The notes beneath the pieces are model-generated. The model did no database searches, was not told the origin of the DNA, and saw only the letters and a list, made by a program, of their open reading frames with translations. A program made the position numbers and the translations under genes. Positions 55,222-62,982 of a stretch of DNA of 64,000 nt are shown here, one piece after another. Positions within the stretch are counted from its first letter, which is position 1. The number at the start of each line of letters is the position of its first letter. Source of the stretch: Salimicrobium flavidum (GTDB taxonomy: Bacteria > Bacillota > Bacilli > Bacillales > Halobacillaceae). The stretch is taken from NCBI RefSeq assembly GCF_900156645.1, contig NZ_FTOC01000004.1, forward strand, positions 124,001 to 188,000, given 5' to 3'.

Positions 55222-55884
55222 TCAGGAGTTTTTCCATTCGAGCAATCCTGACAGGCTGTCATACTCGACCTCCGGCTGGATATCCAATTCTTCTTTTGGA
55301 AGACCGTTCCGGTTGATCCAGGCGGTACGGAAACCGTAACTGGAAGCTCCGGTTATATCCCAGGGGTTCGAGGACATGAACAGGATGTCTTCCTTTTCAA
55401 GGCCAAGTGCCTGCTGGGCATACGAATAAGCTGCTGGCACCGGCTTGTATTGCTTCACCTCATCCGCGCTCAGAACTTCATCGATATACCCGCTGATGTT
55501 CGAGCGTTGAATGAGAGGGTCGATCATCGTCGGTGAGCCATTGGAGAAAACGACGAGTCGTTTGTCACCCAGGACCGAAAGTACCTCCTCCACCTCATCG
55601 AAAAGTTCAAGATTCCGGTACGCTTCCATAAGGGCGTCTTCCGCTTCACTTGTGAGAGTAGCTTCGTTAGCCTTACAGGCGTAACGAAGGGCTTCTTTCG
55701 TCACCTGATCGAACGGTTTATATCTCTCGGTCAGCTGGCGAAGAAAAAAGTAGTTCAACTGTTTGTCCCGCCACGTCTGGCTGATTGCTTCCCCTTTATC
55801 CGGGAACCATCTATTACATTCATCACGAACCGAATGAACGTCAAATAAAGTACCATAAGCATCAAATACAAGCGCTTTTACCAT
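55222..55884 (-). CDS. Haloacid dehalogenase, type II (L-2-haloacid class)
   Basis: A 220-residue HAD hydrolase. The nucleophile is D8 (VFDAYGTLFD), then the arginine in TWRDKQLNY, SNGSP (motif II), KPVPAAY (motif III) and FMSSNPWDITGA (motif IV), the exact order of L-2-haloacid dehalogenases, which hydrolyse 2-haloacids with inversion. Length matches. The gene stands alone, so true substrates may differ. Confidence 0.88.
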   Translation of the reverse strand: MVKALVFDAYGTLFDVHSVRDECNRWFPDKGEAISQTWRDKQLNYFFLRQLTERYKPFDQVTKEALRYACKANEATLTSEAEDALMEAYRNLELFDEVEEVLSVLGDKRLVVFSNGSPTMIDPLIQRSNISGYIDEVLSADEVKQYKPVPAAYSYAQQALGLEKEDILFMSSNPWDITGASSYGFRTAWINRNGLPKEELDIQPEVEYDSLSGLLEWKNS

Positions 55885-55953
55885 CTTAGTGCCTCCTTGA
55901 ACATTTTTACCTGCTTTCCCAATCCCGAGAAGAAAAAAACCTAAAAAAAGCGG

Positions 55954-55983
55954 TTACAATTTTCTGTCTCTTTATGATACAAT
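55954..55983 (+). promoter_or_regulatory. Promoter of the AbrB-like gene
   Basis: TTACAA, an 18-base spacer and TACAAT, ending 30 bases before GTG 56014. Confidence 0.6.
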
Positions 55984-56013
55984 AGCAAAAATAGATATCC
56001 GGGAGGGGTCAGT

Positions 56014-56187
56014 GTGTCATCCTATGGAAAAACACTTCTTGATGCAGAAGGAAACGCAGGTGTCGAACTTCCTAAATATCTTGTAGAGCAGGAGGGCTTC
56101 TCTGAGGGAGATGCTCTGGATATCGGAATCGAAAACGGAAAAATCGTTCTTAAACAAAAAAGTACCGGTGAAAAAGAAAGTGTATAG
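56014..56187 (+). CDS. AbrB/MazE-like (SpoVT-AbrB) small protein, 57 residues
   Basis: A short gene missed by length filters. GTG start with GGGAGGGG 5 bases upstream and a promoter before it. The product has the swapped-hairpin pattern KTLLDAEGNAGVELPKYLV, EGFSEGDALDIGIENGKIVL, typical of AbrB/MazE DNA-binding halves: strand, small helix, strand with G-D-x-L/V. It could be an orphan antitoxin or a transition-state-type regulator. No MazF-like toxin frame follows on the same strand. Confidence 0.72.
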   Translation: MSSYGKTLLDAEGNAGVELPKYLVEQEGFSEGDALDIGIENGKIVLKQKSTGEKESV

Positions 56188-56240
56188 CCAACACCCTCCC
56201 TTAGCATGGAGTGATATGTCGGGGCACGTCTTACTTTCTC

Positions 56241-56269
56241 TTGAGATTGAGGGATAAGTACGCTATACT
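56241..56269 (+). promoter_or_regulatory. Promoter of a small convergent RNA
   Basis: TTGAGA (56241), a 17-base spacer and TATACT (56264). No open reading frame of note follows. A T-rich terminator lies 85 bases downstream. Confidence 0.72.
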
Positions 56270-56275
56270 GTAAGT

Positions 56276-56366
56276 AGAAATATGAGGAGAAGGAAGAGAG
56301 ACTCTCTTCCTTCTGTAGTGGTGTTATGAAGACTTTCGCTTGTCCGAGCGGGAGTCTTCTTTTTTT
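56276..56366 (+). ncRNA. Candidate antisense antitoxin RNA (about 90 nt)
   Basis: Bounded by the promoter at 56241-56269 and an intrinsic terminator at 56329-56366 (GAAGACT, inner CGCT / AGCG, AGTCTTC, then seven T). It contains a stem GAAGGAAGAG / CTCTTCCTTC (56289-56313). It runs opposite to the 44-residue membrane-protein gene and covers its last 14 or so codons and 3' end. This matches the arrangement of type I antitoxins such as RatA or SR4. The start position is predicted, not measured. Confidence 0.6.
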
Positions 56367-56458
56367 GACCTTTTTTTCTCCCGGACTTTCTTACCGAGAT
56401 CGATCATGGCTGTTACCAGATTCATGATCGCAGCCGTCAAAAACACCCATTCCGTCAT
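56324..56458 (-). CDS. Candidate type I toxin: 44-residue membrane peptide
   Basis: ATG 56458 has GGGGGTGAGG 5 bases upstream, and a longer in-frame start at 56545 lacks a site. The peptide has one hydrophobic helix (WVFLTAAIMNLVTAMIDL) and a strongly basic, polar tail (KKVREKKRSKKEDSRSDKRK), the look of Fst/TxpA/BsrG-type holin-like toxins. The ribosome site can pair with CCCCTTT in the leader (56467-56484), which would hide it. A convergent RNA gene overlaps its 3' end. Toxicity is inferred only. Confidence 0.65.
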   Translation of the reverse strand: MTEWVFLTAAIMNLVTAMIDLGKKVREKKRSKKEDSRSDKRKSS

Positions 56459-56585
56459 ATTCCTCACCCCCTTTCTGAAAGGGGCTGCATAAAGCATAAC
56501 ATATCCGGAACAAAATGAGAACACACGTTCTTGTTTTGATTGCAAATTCGTTCCATTGTCGCGGTTTTCCTAATTCACTATCATC

Positions 56586-57008
56586 TTAAGGGATAATCAG
56601 CATATCCTGTTCATCGAACTCCCAATCTTCGCCATACGCCACTTCCCACGTGTAGCCATCCGGATCAAGAAAATAACCGCTGTAGCCACCCCAGAACACC
56701 CGTTCAGCCGGCTTCACGATTGTTCCTCCCGCTTTTTCCGCCTGCAAGAGAACATGGTCCACTTCTTCTTCCGACTTAGTGTTGTATGCGAGAGTAATGC
56801 CCGAAAACCTTCCTCGTTCCCCCGGCTCTCCGATATCTTTCTGTAATTCTTCGAGCTGATAAAGAGCCAGTTTCGTACCATTGTTCTGAAAAAATACGAT
56901 GCCGGGATCTTCCTCCGCTTTTGTCTGAAAACCGAGCCCGTCCCGGTAAAAACGCAGAGAGCTGGTGATATCCCTTACTCCGAGTGTAATAAGATTGATA
57001 CGATTCAT
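56586..57008 (-). CDS. VOC/glyoxalase-fold protein, 140 residues
   Basis: Two beta-alpha-beta-beta-beta units. The first is INLITLGVRDITSSLRFY, the second ITLAYNTKSEEEVDHVL, ending with GYFLDPDGYTWEVAY, the usual VOC end. ATG 57008 is chosen for GAGGAAGGAG upstream. An extension to 57053 has none. Metal ligands suggest a possible active site (E in the last strand), but the reaction is not known. Confidence 0.85.
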   Translation of the reverse strand: MNRINLITLGVRDITSSLRFYRDGLGFQTKAEEDPGIVFFQNNGTKLALYQLEELQKDIGEPGERGRFSGITLAYNTKSEEEVDHVLLQAEKAGGTIVKPAERVFWGGYSGYFLDPDGYTWEVAYGEDWEFDEQDMLIIP

Positions 57009-57070
57009 GTAACAGCACTCCTTCCTCGAATTTTTGTTCCTCTTCTCTAACATTGTATCTTTTCTTCGAC

Positions 57071-57109
57071 AAAAATACCGAACTTCTCAAAAAGAAAGTC
57101 GGTATTTTT
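57071..57109. terminator. Bidirectional terminator
   Basis: AAAAATACCGA, a 17-base loop and TCGGTATTTTT. It ends the DMT exporter gene on the minus strand. Confidence 0.8.
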
Positions 57110-57122
57110 CTGAAACTCTATT

Positions 57123-58028
57123 TTATTTTCCGGAAACTGTCGCGCTACTTCTCTTGAACAGACGATCGCCCTGTGTGGTGACGATGACACCCGCTATAAC
57201 TGCAAGTGCCCCGCCGATCTGGACCCAGGTGACGGTCTCCCCGAGCCATAAAGCCGCTCCTGCCATCGTAAACACAGGAAGAAGGTTGAGGAAGATCGAC
57301 GATTTCGATGCTCCAACCTGATCGACAGCGAAATTATACATCGATATGGCGATGAAAGAAGGAAAAACTCCGAGATACAGAATTCCGATCATGCTTCCTT
57401 GATCAAACGTCGGAACCCCAGCGAGCAACCACTCGATGCCGACGATCGGCAACAGGAACAGCACGGATAATCCCGTCATAACGAGCAGGGCTCCGTAACT
57501 CGGGAACAGCGGCATGTACTGTTTTACATAAATCGAATACACTGTCCAGCTGGCGATCGCTCCGATCATTATCGCATCCCCCGGATTCCAGTTCATTGAT
57601 GCTACCTGCAGGATTCTTCCATCCATAATCACCCAAATAGCACCGAGCAAGGAAATGAACACCCCGGCCCACTGGATACTGTAGATTTTTTCTTTCAATA
57701 TGTAGGCACCGAAAATGACCGTTACGACCGGTATGACGGTCTCGAGAACCGATACGTTCGTCGAAGTCGTAAATTGCAGCGACGCATAAATGAACGTGTT
57801 GAAAAACGTGATGCCGCTGAGGGTCATGATCAAGAACGGTTTTTTGTACGTAAAAAAAAGTTCCTTATGGTGACGGGCAGAACGAAACCCGATCGGCAGC
57901 AACACAAGAAAAGCGACGACCAGACGGAGAAAGGCGATCGTGTACGGAGGCAGATCATTGATCGCTTTTCCGACTAATATATTTCCTGAAAACATAATTA
58001 CCACCAGAACGAGAAGGATATACGGCAT
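57123..58028 (-). CDS. EamA/DMT-family exporter, 301 residues
   Basis: Ten membrane helices in two EamA repeats. Landmarks are MFSGNILVGKAINDLPPYTI at the start, FFNTFIYASLQFTTSTNVSVL, and WLGETVTWVQIGGALAVIAG near the end. Such carriers export metabolites or amino acids, and the specific substrate is unknown. The ATG shares a base with the upstream YwbE stop (TAATG), so the two are coupled. Confidence 0.88.
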   Translation of the reverse strand: MPYILLVLVVIMFSGNILVGKAINDLPPYTIAFLRLVVAFLVLLPIGFRSARHHKELFFTYKKPFLIMTLSGITFFNTFIYASLQFTTSTNVSVLETVIPVVTVIFGAYILKEKIYSIQWAGVFISLLGAIWVIMDGRILQVASMNWNPGDAIMIGAIASWTVYSIYVKQYMPLFPSYGALLVMTGLSVLFLLPIVGIEWLLAGVPTFDQGSMIGILYLGVFPSFIAISMYNFAVDQVGASKSSIFLNLLPVFTMAGAALWLGETVTWVQIGGALAVIAGVIVTTQGDRLFKRSSATVSGK

Positions 58029-58219
58029 TAATGAATCTCCTTCACGCGTCCCACCTGACCATCTTCAAGACGGACTTTGATCCCGTGCGGATGCTGCGGT
58101 GACTTCGTCAAAATATCTTTCACGACACCTTGGGTTAGGGTACCGGAGCGCTGATCTTTTTTCAGAACGATAGACACGTTCGCTCCCGGTTTGATATCTT
58201 TTCGCATATTTCCTGACAT
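58028..58219 (-). CDS. ywbE: YwbE family (DUF2196) small protein
   Basis: A 63-residue protein. The pattern KPGANVSIVLKKDQRSGTLT, QGVVKDILTKSPQHPHGIKVRL and GQVGRVKEI is diagnostic of YwbE, a small KOW-like fold found across bacteria and archaea. The role is unknown. GAAAGGAGTGAAAGT precedes the ATG. It heads the two-gene unit with the DMT exporter. Confidence 0.88.
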   Translation of the reverse strand: MSGNMRKDIKPGANVSIVLKKDQRSGTLTQGVVKDILTKSPQHPHGIKVRLEDGQVGRVKEIH

Positions 58220-58311
58220 TTACTTTCACTCCTTTCTCCTATACACTTTAACACATTTAAGCTGTCTTGAATTCAAGAGTTTGATATAATAAATGGACAG
58301 AGGTGAATACT

Positions 58312-58929
58312 ATGAACTTTGATTCTATCCGCGATAAACTCGCATACCATACACCGCATACCATCGGTAGGACCAAGCCGGTCAATTTCTCAGTTCTGCT
58401 CCCGCTCATCCGGAAGGAAGGGGAACTTCACGTCATCTTTGAAGTACGTTCGCTCACTATGAGACGACAGCCCGGCGAGGTCTGCTTCCCCGGCGGTATG
58501 GCAGATGAAGAAGATAATCATCTCCAGGATACCGCCATACGAGAAATGTGTGAAGAACTTGGCACCAGACCGGAAGAAGTGACTGATATTTGGAAACTAG
58601 GAACGCTTCTCTCTCCATTCGGCCCGAAAATCCATGCCTATGTCGGAAGTCTCGACAAAACGGAAGATTTCGTAGAGAATCCGGGAGAAGTCGAAGAATC
58701 GTTCACGGTTCCGTTATCCTTTTTCTTAGAGAACGAACCCACTGTACATTACATCGATATCGATGTGCGTCCCCGGGAAGGATTTCCTTACGACGACATT
58801 GCTAACGGCAAGACGTATGAATGGCAGACGATTCCTTACGAAGAGAATTTCTACTACTTCGAGGACAAAGTGATCTGGGGGCTGACGGCTCGGATTTTGA
58901 AAAGTTTCGTCCATGTAATCAAAAACTAA
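58312..58929 (+). CDS. NUDIX hydrolase, CoA pyrophosphatase-like (NudL/YeaB)
   Basis: A 205-residue enzyme. The NUDIX box is complete (GGMADEEDNHLQDTAIREMCEELG), preceded by RRQPGEVCFPGG, the pattern of CoA diphosphatases that cleave CoA to phosphopantetheine and 3',5'-ADP. ATG 58312 with AGAGGTG is preferred over GTG 58303. It is divergent from the YwbE unit and independent. Confidence 0.88.
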   Translation: MNFDSIRDKLAYHTPHTIGRTKPVNFSVLLPLIRKEGELHVIFEVRSLTMRRQPGEVCFPGGMADEEDNHLQDTAIREMCEELGTRPEEVTDIWKLGTLLSPFGPKIHAYVGSLDKTEDFVENPGEVEESFTVPLSFFLENEPTVHYIDIDVRPREGFPYDDIANGKTYEWQTIPYEENFYYFEDKVIWGLTARILKSFVHVIKN

Positions 58930-58957
58930 GGAGGCTATTATCCATGTGGCCTTCTTT

Positions 58958-59260
58958 TTAAATTTCTTGTTTTTCATTCGACAACCGGATCAATGATGAA
59001 CTGCCGACACTGAAAAGGAAAAGAACGACCGGGAAAATAAAAGAAAGAGGCACACTCGTCTTTTCTTTTACCTGGAGCACGATCACGACTGACAGTATAC
59101 ACCATATAACATTCAGCCATTTAGTAGCAGCTGTCATATACTGTTTTTCACCACAATGATTACATTCTTTATCTTTAAAAGATAATTCCTTCTTCCACGT
59201 TTCCCATACCGACCACTTTTCTCCACAGTTCTGACAGACCCTCACTGCAGTACTTTTCAT
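58958..59260 (-). CDS. Two-CxxC membrane protein (cxxc_20_cxxc type), 100 residues
   Basis: CQNCGEKWS and, 20 residues on, CNHCGEKQY form a zinc-ribbon-like pair. Two membrane helices follow (about 45-65 and 70-90). This plan matches the Bacillus TIGR04104-type family. ATG 59260 is the likely start, although TTG 59272 is in frame and the ribosome site (AGGTTGGGA) is weak. The role is unknown. Confidence 0.78.
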   Translation of the reverse strand: MKSTAVRVCQNCGEKWSVWETWKKELSFKDKECNHCGEKQYMTAATKWLNVIWCILSVVIVLQVKEKTSVPLSFIFPVVLFLFSVGSSSLIRLSNEKQEI

Positions 59261-59370
59261 TTCGAATCCCAACCTAATCCACGAATTTTAAAAGCTTTAC
59301 TTTTACCTGATGGAAGTTATTTTGTATAGCTTATCACTACGCTCCACCTCGAGCCAATCCTTTCCAAAAG

Positions 59371-59400
59371 TTTCTGTTAAATGTCAATGTTGATTTTGGG
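59371..59400 (+). repeat. Fragment of family A left end
   Basis: TTTCTGTTAAATGTCAATGTTG then ATTTTGGGG resembles the family A left end. The rest of the element is absent. It marks the left edge of an AT-rich stretch that reaches the family A copy at 59720. Confidence 0.5.
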
Positions 59401-59510
59401 GTTGTTAGGGTTGAGAAGAAATAATAGTGTTTAATTCTAGCAGAGGAAGAAAAGTTTAATGTATTTTACCACCTACTATATATATAGATTATGGATTGGA
59501 AGGAATCAGG

Positions 59511-59654
59511 ATGATAGTAGAACAATTATTCATGTTACTTGTAGTTGTAGGTTTTCCAATACTTTTTCTAGTATTAATTTTATTGGGATTAAATAACCGA
59601 AGACGTTTAGAAGAAATTGAAAAGAAAATGGATTATTTGCTAGAAAGAAAATAA
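59511..59654 (+). CDS. Small membrane protein in AT-rich segment, 47 residues
   Basis: AAGGAATCAGG precedes the ATG. One hydrophobic helix (FMLLVVVGFPILFLVLILL) and a basic, coiled tail (NNRRRLEEIEKKMDYLLERK). Codon use is much richer in A and T than in any neighbour (TTA, ATA, AGA). It may be acquired DNA, or a phage-derived or regulatory micro-protein. No family is recognised. Confidence 0.62.
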   Translation: MIVEQLFMLLVVVGFPILFLVLILLGLNNRRRLEEIEKKMDYLLERK

Positions 59655-59719
59655 TATATTGAGCGAAGAAAGAAAACATTCGCTAAGGCAGATATTTGCT
59701 GATGTGTATATAAATATTA

Positions 59720-59822
59720 GGCTCTATTATCGTTAATTGTTGATTTTCATCTCTACGAGGGGAAGCTTGTCGCAAGCGTCTCCACCCTTCGCTCTAAAAT
59801 CAACAACAGGATTTAACAGAGC
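59720..59822 (+). repeat. Family A repeat, inverted and internally deleted
   Basis: GGCTCTATTATCG / TTAATTGTTGATTTTCATC at the left and TAAAATCAACAACAGGATTT then AACAGAGC at the right. The central hairpin is missing, giving 103 bases instead of about 175. Orientation is opposite to most copies. Confidence 0.8.
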
Positions 59823-59836
59823 TTTCCAAAAAAAGA

Positions 59837-59869
59837 AACTCGCGCTCTCAACAATCGAGAGCGCGAGTT
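59837..59869 (-). terminator. Intrinsic terminator of cadCA
   Basis: AACTCGCGCTCTC, a 7-base loop and GAGAGCGCGAGTT. On the minus strand it is followed by TCTTTTTTTT. It starts 4 bases after the cadA stop. Confidence 0.9.
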
Positions 59870-59872
59870 CCG

Positions 59873-62281
59873 TCAATTTTGTTTCAACAATCTCATACTG
59901 TTCAGAATAACGATAAGCGCCGCACCGGTATCACTCAGAACAGCCATCCAAAGTGTCAAAATACCCGGGAAAATAAGCACGAGCGCCGCTGCTTTCGTCA
60001 AAAGGGCAAACCAGATGTTCTGCTTGATGATCGTCAATGCTTTCCTGCTCAATACAATAGTCTCAGGAAGTTTCTCAAGGTTATCGGCCATCAGGACGAT
60101 ATCCGCCGTTTCCATCGCTGTATCCGTTCCGGCACCGCCCATGGCGATACCGAGATCAGCAGTAGCAAGCGCAGGTGCATCGTTGATACCGTCACCCACC
60201 ATGGCCACTTTTTTCCCTTCCTGTTGTAGCTTCTGAATCGCTGTGACTTTATCCTCTGGCATCAGTTCGGAAAAGTAACGGTCCACGCCAGCTTCTGTAG
60301 CAATTTTACCTGCTGTGCCTTCGTTATCTCCCGTCAACATCACCATCTCTTTCATGCCCGAGTTTTTCAGTCGCTCTATGGCCCGGACGGTGACTTCACG
60401 AATCGTATCGCGAACAGCGATGATACCGAAGATTTCCGAACGTGTCCCGATAATAATCAGTGTATTTCCATTTTTTTGAAGTGATACTATATCTTCATCG
60501 ACTTCAGATAAAGAGACTCCGAGCTCTTCGAACAATTGAGGCTTTCCGGCGAATGTCTCTACACCTTCCACTGTACCTTTTGCGCCTTTACCGGCGATCG
60601 CTTCAAATGTTGAACCGTTTTTCAGTGGGAGACCGCGCTCTTTCGTATAGGCAAGGATCGCTTCCGCAATCGGGTGCGTAGATTGTGATTCGATCGTCGC
60701 AGCTACTGAGAGCAACTCTTCTTTACTGTGACGAAGAGAAAGAACTTCGGCCACTTTCGGCTGTCCTTCCGTGAGCGTCCCCGTCTTATCAAAAGCTATA
60801 GCTCCGATCGTCCCCGCTTTCTCGAGGTACGTACCTCCTTTGATCAGCACACCGTGTCTCGCAGCGTTACCGATCGCTGAAACGATAGCTACCGGAGTGG
60901 ATATGACGAGTGCACACGGACAAGCGACTACGAGAAGCGCAAGACCTTTGTAAAGCCATTCACCCCATCCGCCGAAGCCGAGAAGTGGTGGAAAGACCAT
61001 CACCAGTAATGCAAGAATGAATACCACTGGTGTGTAAATGGCCGCGAACCGGTCGATGAACGCTTCCGTCGGTGCTTTTTTCTCCTGGGCTTCTTCGACG
61101 AGGTGAATGATTTTCGCAATCGTCGTATCCTCCACCAGCGTAGTGACCCGGACTTCAAGGGCGCCATTTTCATTCAACGTCCCGGCGTATACCGTGTTTC
61201 CGGGCTCTTTATCCACCGGCATAGATTCACCGGTGATCGGCGCCTCGTTAATACTTGTCGTTCCGGAGATGATTTCACCGTCGAGTGGTATTTTTTCGCC
61301 GGGACGGACTACCAATGTCTCTCCGACAGTGATCTCTTCTACGGCTTTTTCTACCATACCGTCACCGGATTTCACGAGGGCTCTGGCAGGCGTAAGATCC
61401 ATCAGGCTTCTGATCGAATCTCTCGTCCGTTCCATCGATCTGTTCTGAAGCGCATTCCCTACAGCGAATAGGAAAACGACCATCGCTCCCTCGAACCATT
61501 CTCCGATGAGCGCAGCCCCTGTAGCTGCTGTCGCCATCAGTACATTCATATCAAGCGATTTTGCTTTCACGGCGTAGAAAGCTGATTTCGCGGGTTTGTA
61601 CCCACCTGCGAGAATCGATAAGGCGTACATCAATGTAACGAGAATTTCCGGAACCCCCGTGAACGAACCCGTAAAACCGAGCGCGAGAAACAAACCGGAA
61701 ATAACTGTAACGGATGGACCTTTACGTTTATCAGGTGAAGCTTCTCTTTGTGCATCTGCTGTTTCCGGATAAGCCTCAAACCCTGATTTCTCTACTTCCT
61801 TCAATATCTCTTCACGGCTCAGGCCATGAGAAACCCGCATCTTCCCGGTTGAAAAGTTGACCTGTACATCCGCCACGTCAGGGTGGTTCCCCATGTGTTT
61901 CTCTACCGTCATCGCGCAGGAGCTGCAGTCCATCCCACCTATCATATACGTTTCATACTTCTTCGAGGGAAATACGGGGGCCGCTTCAAACCCAAGTTTC
62001 TTCACGTCTGCCGGTATTTCTTCCTTCACGCGTGAGCTTTTGGTCTCAACCGCCAGTTTCCCGGTCCCGTAATGGACCCGGGCCGCGTTCACTCCTTCTT
62101 TTTTGCCGATTCCTTTTTCAATGGTTGCCGCACACGAAGGACAGTCCATCCCACTTATATAAAACTCCACTGCCTGGTCAGGATTAGAGCTGGAGGTTTT
62201 CTCTCCTTCGGCTCCACAGGTCGAAGAAGCGCAGCAGTCTGATTTTTGTTCTTCCAGTTCTTTTTCAGTGACACGACTCAT
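59873..62281 (-). CDS. cadA: Heavy-metal P1B-type ATPase (Cd/Zn/Pb exporter)
   Basis: An 802-residue ATP-driven exporter. The N-terminus has C16, C17, C22 and then two heavy-metal domains (C47-PS-C50 and C119-SS-C122). The membrane metal site CPC is in VACPCALVIS, the phosphorylated aspartate in AFDKTGTLTEG, and the ATP site in MLTGDN and MVGDGINDAPAL. CPC together with a CadC regulator points to cadmium, zinc or lead. It overlaps the cadC stop by four bases. Two tandem HMA domains are more than many CadA proteins have. Confidence 0.94.
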   Translation of the reverse strand: MSRVTEKELEEQKSDCCASSTCGAEGEKTSSSNPDQAVEFYISGMDCPSCAATIEKGIGKKEGVNAARVHYGTGKLAVETKSSRVKEEIPADVKKLGFEAAPVFPSKKYETYMIGGMDCSSCAMTVEKHMGNHPDVADVQVNFSTGKMRVSHGLSREEILKEVEKSGFEAYPETADAQREASPDKRKGPSVTVISGLFLALGFTGSFTGVPEILVTLMYALSILAGGYKPAKSAFYAVKAKSLDMNVLMATAATGAALIGEWFEGAMVVFLFAVGNALQNRSMERTRDSIRSLMDLTPARALVKSGDGMVEKAVEEITVGETLVVRPGEKIPLDGEIISGTTSINEAPITGESMPVDKEPGNTVYAGTLNENGALEVRVTTLVEDTTIAKIIHLVEEAQEKKAPTEAFIDRFAAIYTPVVFILALLVMVFPPLLGFGGWGEWLYKGLALLVVACPCALVISTPVAIVSAIGNAARHGVLIKGGTYLEKAGTIGAIAFDKTGTLTEGQPKVAEVLSLRHSKEELLSVAATIESQSTHPIAEAILAYTKERGLPLKNGSTFEAIAGKGAKGTVEGVETFAGKPQLFEELGVSLSEVDEDIVSLQKNGNTLIIIGTRSEIFGIIAVRDTIREVTVRAIERLKNSGMKEMVMLTGDNEGTAGKIATEAGVDRYFSELMPEDKVTAIQKLQQEGKKVAMVGDGINDAPALATADLGIAMGGAGTDTAMETADIVLMADNLEKLPETIVLSRKALTIIKQNIWFALLTKAAALVLIFPGILTLWMAVLSDTGAALIVILNSMRLLKQN

Positions 62282-62658
62282 ACTCGCACCTCTTCCTGTT
62301 TGTGGAGAAGAGCGATCGAAACGAGCTGGCGGACATGCTCATCGACTAAAGAATAGAATACAAGTTTCCCGTCCTTACGATAAGTAGCTAGATTATTACG
62401 ACGAAGCTGACGCAAGTGATGCGAAGCGGTAGCCGTCGTACAACCGATAATGTTAGCTACATCACAGACACATAGCTCTTTTTCAAGCGTCAGCGCATAA
62501 ATGATTTTCACCCGCGTCGTGTCGGATAACGCTTTGAAAATCGACTCCACCCCCTGCACCTGATCTATCTTAGGCTGCACGCGGGTAACGAGTTCTTCGT
62601 CATAACAGAACGTTTCGCATGTATCTTTAGGTTGTTTTTTCACTGTTTCATCCGCCAT
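62278..62658 (-). CDS. cadC: ArsR/SmtB metal sensor CadC
   Basis: A 126-residue winged-helix repressor released by Cd, Pb or Zn. The cysteines match the CadC N-terminal metal site: C14 and C18 in the N-terminus, C63 and C65 in ELCVCDV on the recognition-side helix. The winged-helix segment IGCTTATASHHLRQLR is typical. It is the first gene of the cadCA operon, followed by an ATGA overlap. Operators lie upstream. Confidence 0.93.
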   Translation of the reverse strand: MADETVKKQPKDTCETFCYDEELVTRVQPKIDQVQGVESIFKALSDTTRVKIIYALTLEKELCVCDVANIIGCTTATASHHLRQLRRNNLATYRKDGKLVFYSLVDEHVRQLVSIALLHKQEEVRV

Positions 62659-62672
62659 TTATATCCACTCCT

Positions 62673-62754
62673 CATTCAAACCTTTGTTTGATTAAACTAT
62701 ATACCCCAGAACTGCGAAGGTCAACACTTACATTCAAATATCCATTTGATTATT
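62673..62754 (-). promoter_or_regulatory. cadCA promoter with two CadC-type operators
   Basis: On the minus strand TTGACC (fwd 62719-62724), a 17-base spacer and TATAGT (fwd 62696-62701). Inverted repeats CATTCAAACC / TTTGATTA (62673-62694) and CATTCAAATA / ATTTGATTATT (62731-62754) flank it, as in ArsR/CadC operators. Confidence 0.78.
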
Positions 62755-62806
62755 GAGCCAGCCGCGATAAATTCGTAAACTCCATGGACAATTGTTTATA
62801 TAATAA

Positions 62807-62982
62807 CGCTCTTCAAAAGCCGGTTGTTGATTTCAGAATGAAGGGGGAAGACGCCTGCGGGAGAAGAATGAACTTAAAAATCACCAGGATTGACTAAAAA
62901 GAGATTCTGGTAGTCCGCCGTCATGCCCGCGGCAAACTTCCACTCGTATAGATGAAAATCAACAATAAACGGTAACAGAGCC
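62807..62982 (+). repeat. Family A palindromic repeat, full-length copy
   Basis: It starts CGCTCTTCAAAAGCC and ends GGTAACAGAGCC. The arms GAAGACGCCTGCGGG and CCCGCGGCAAACTTCCACTC pair. The inner stem CCAGGATT / GATTCTGG keeps pairing by compensating changes against the copies at 6347 and 45915. It fills much of the gap upstream of cadC. Confidence 0.83.

Noticed and set aside
6270-62982. Repeats as a CRISPR array or insertion sequences
   Set aside because: Copies are scattered at irregular distances, lack spacers of constant size and encode no transposase.
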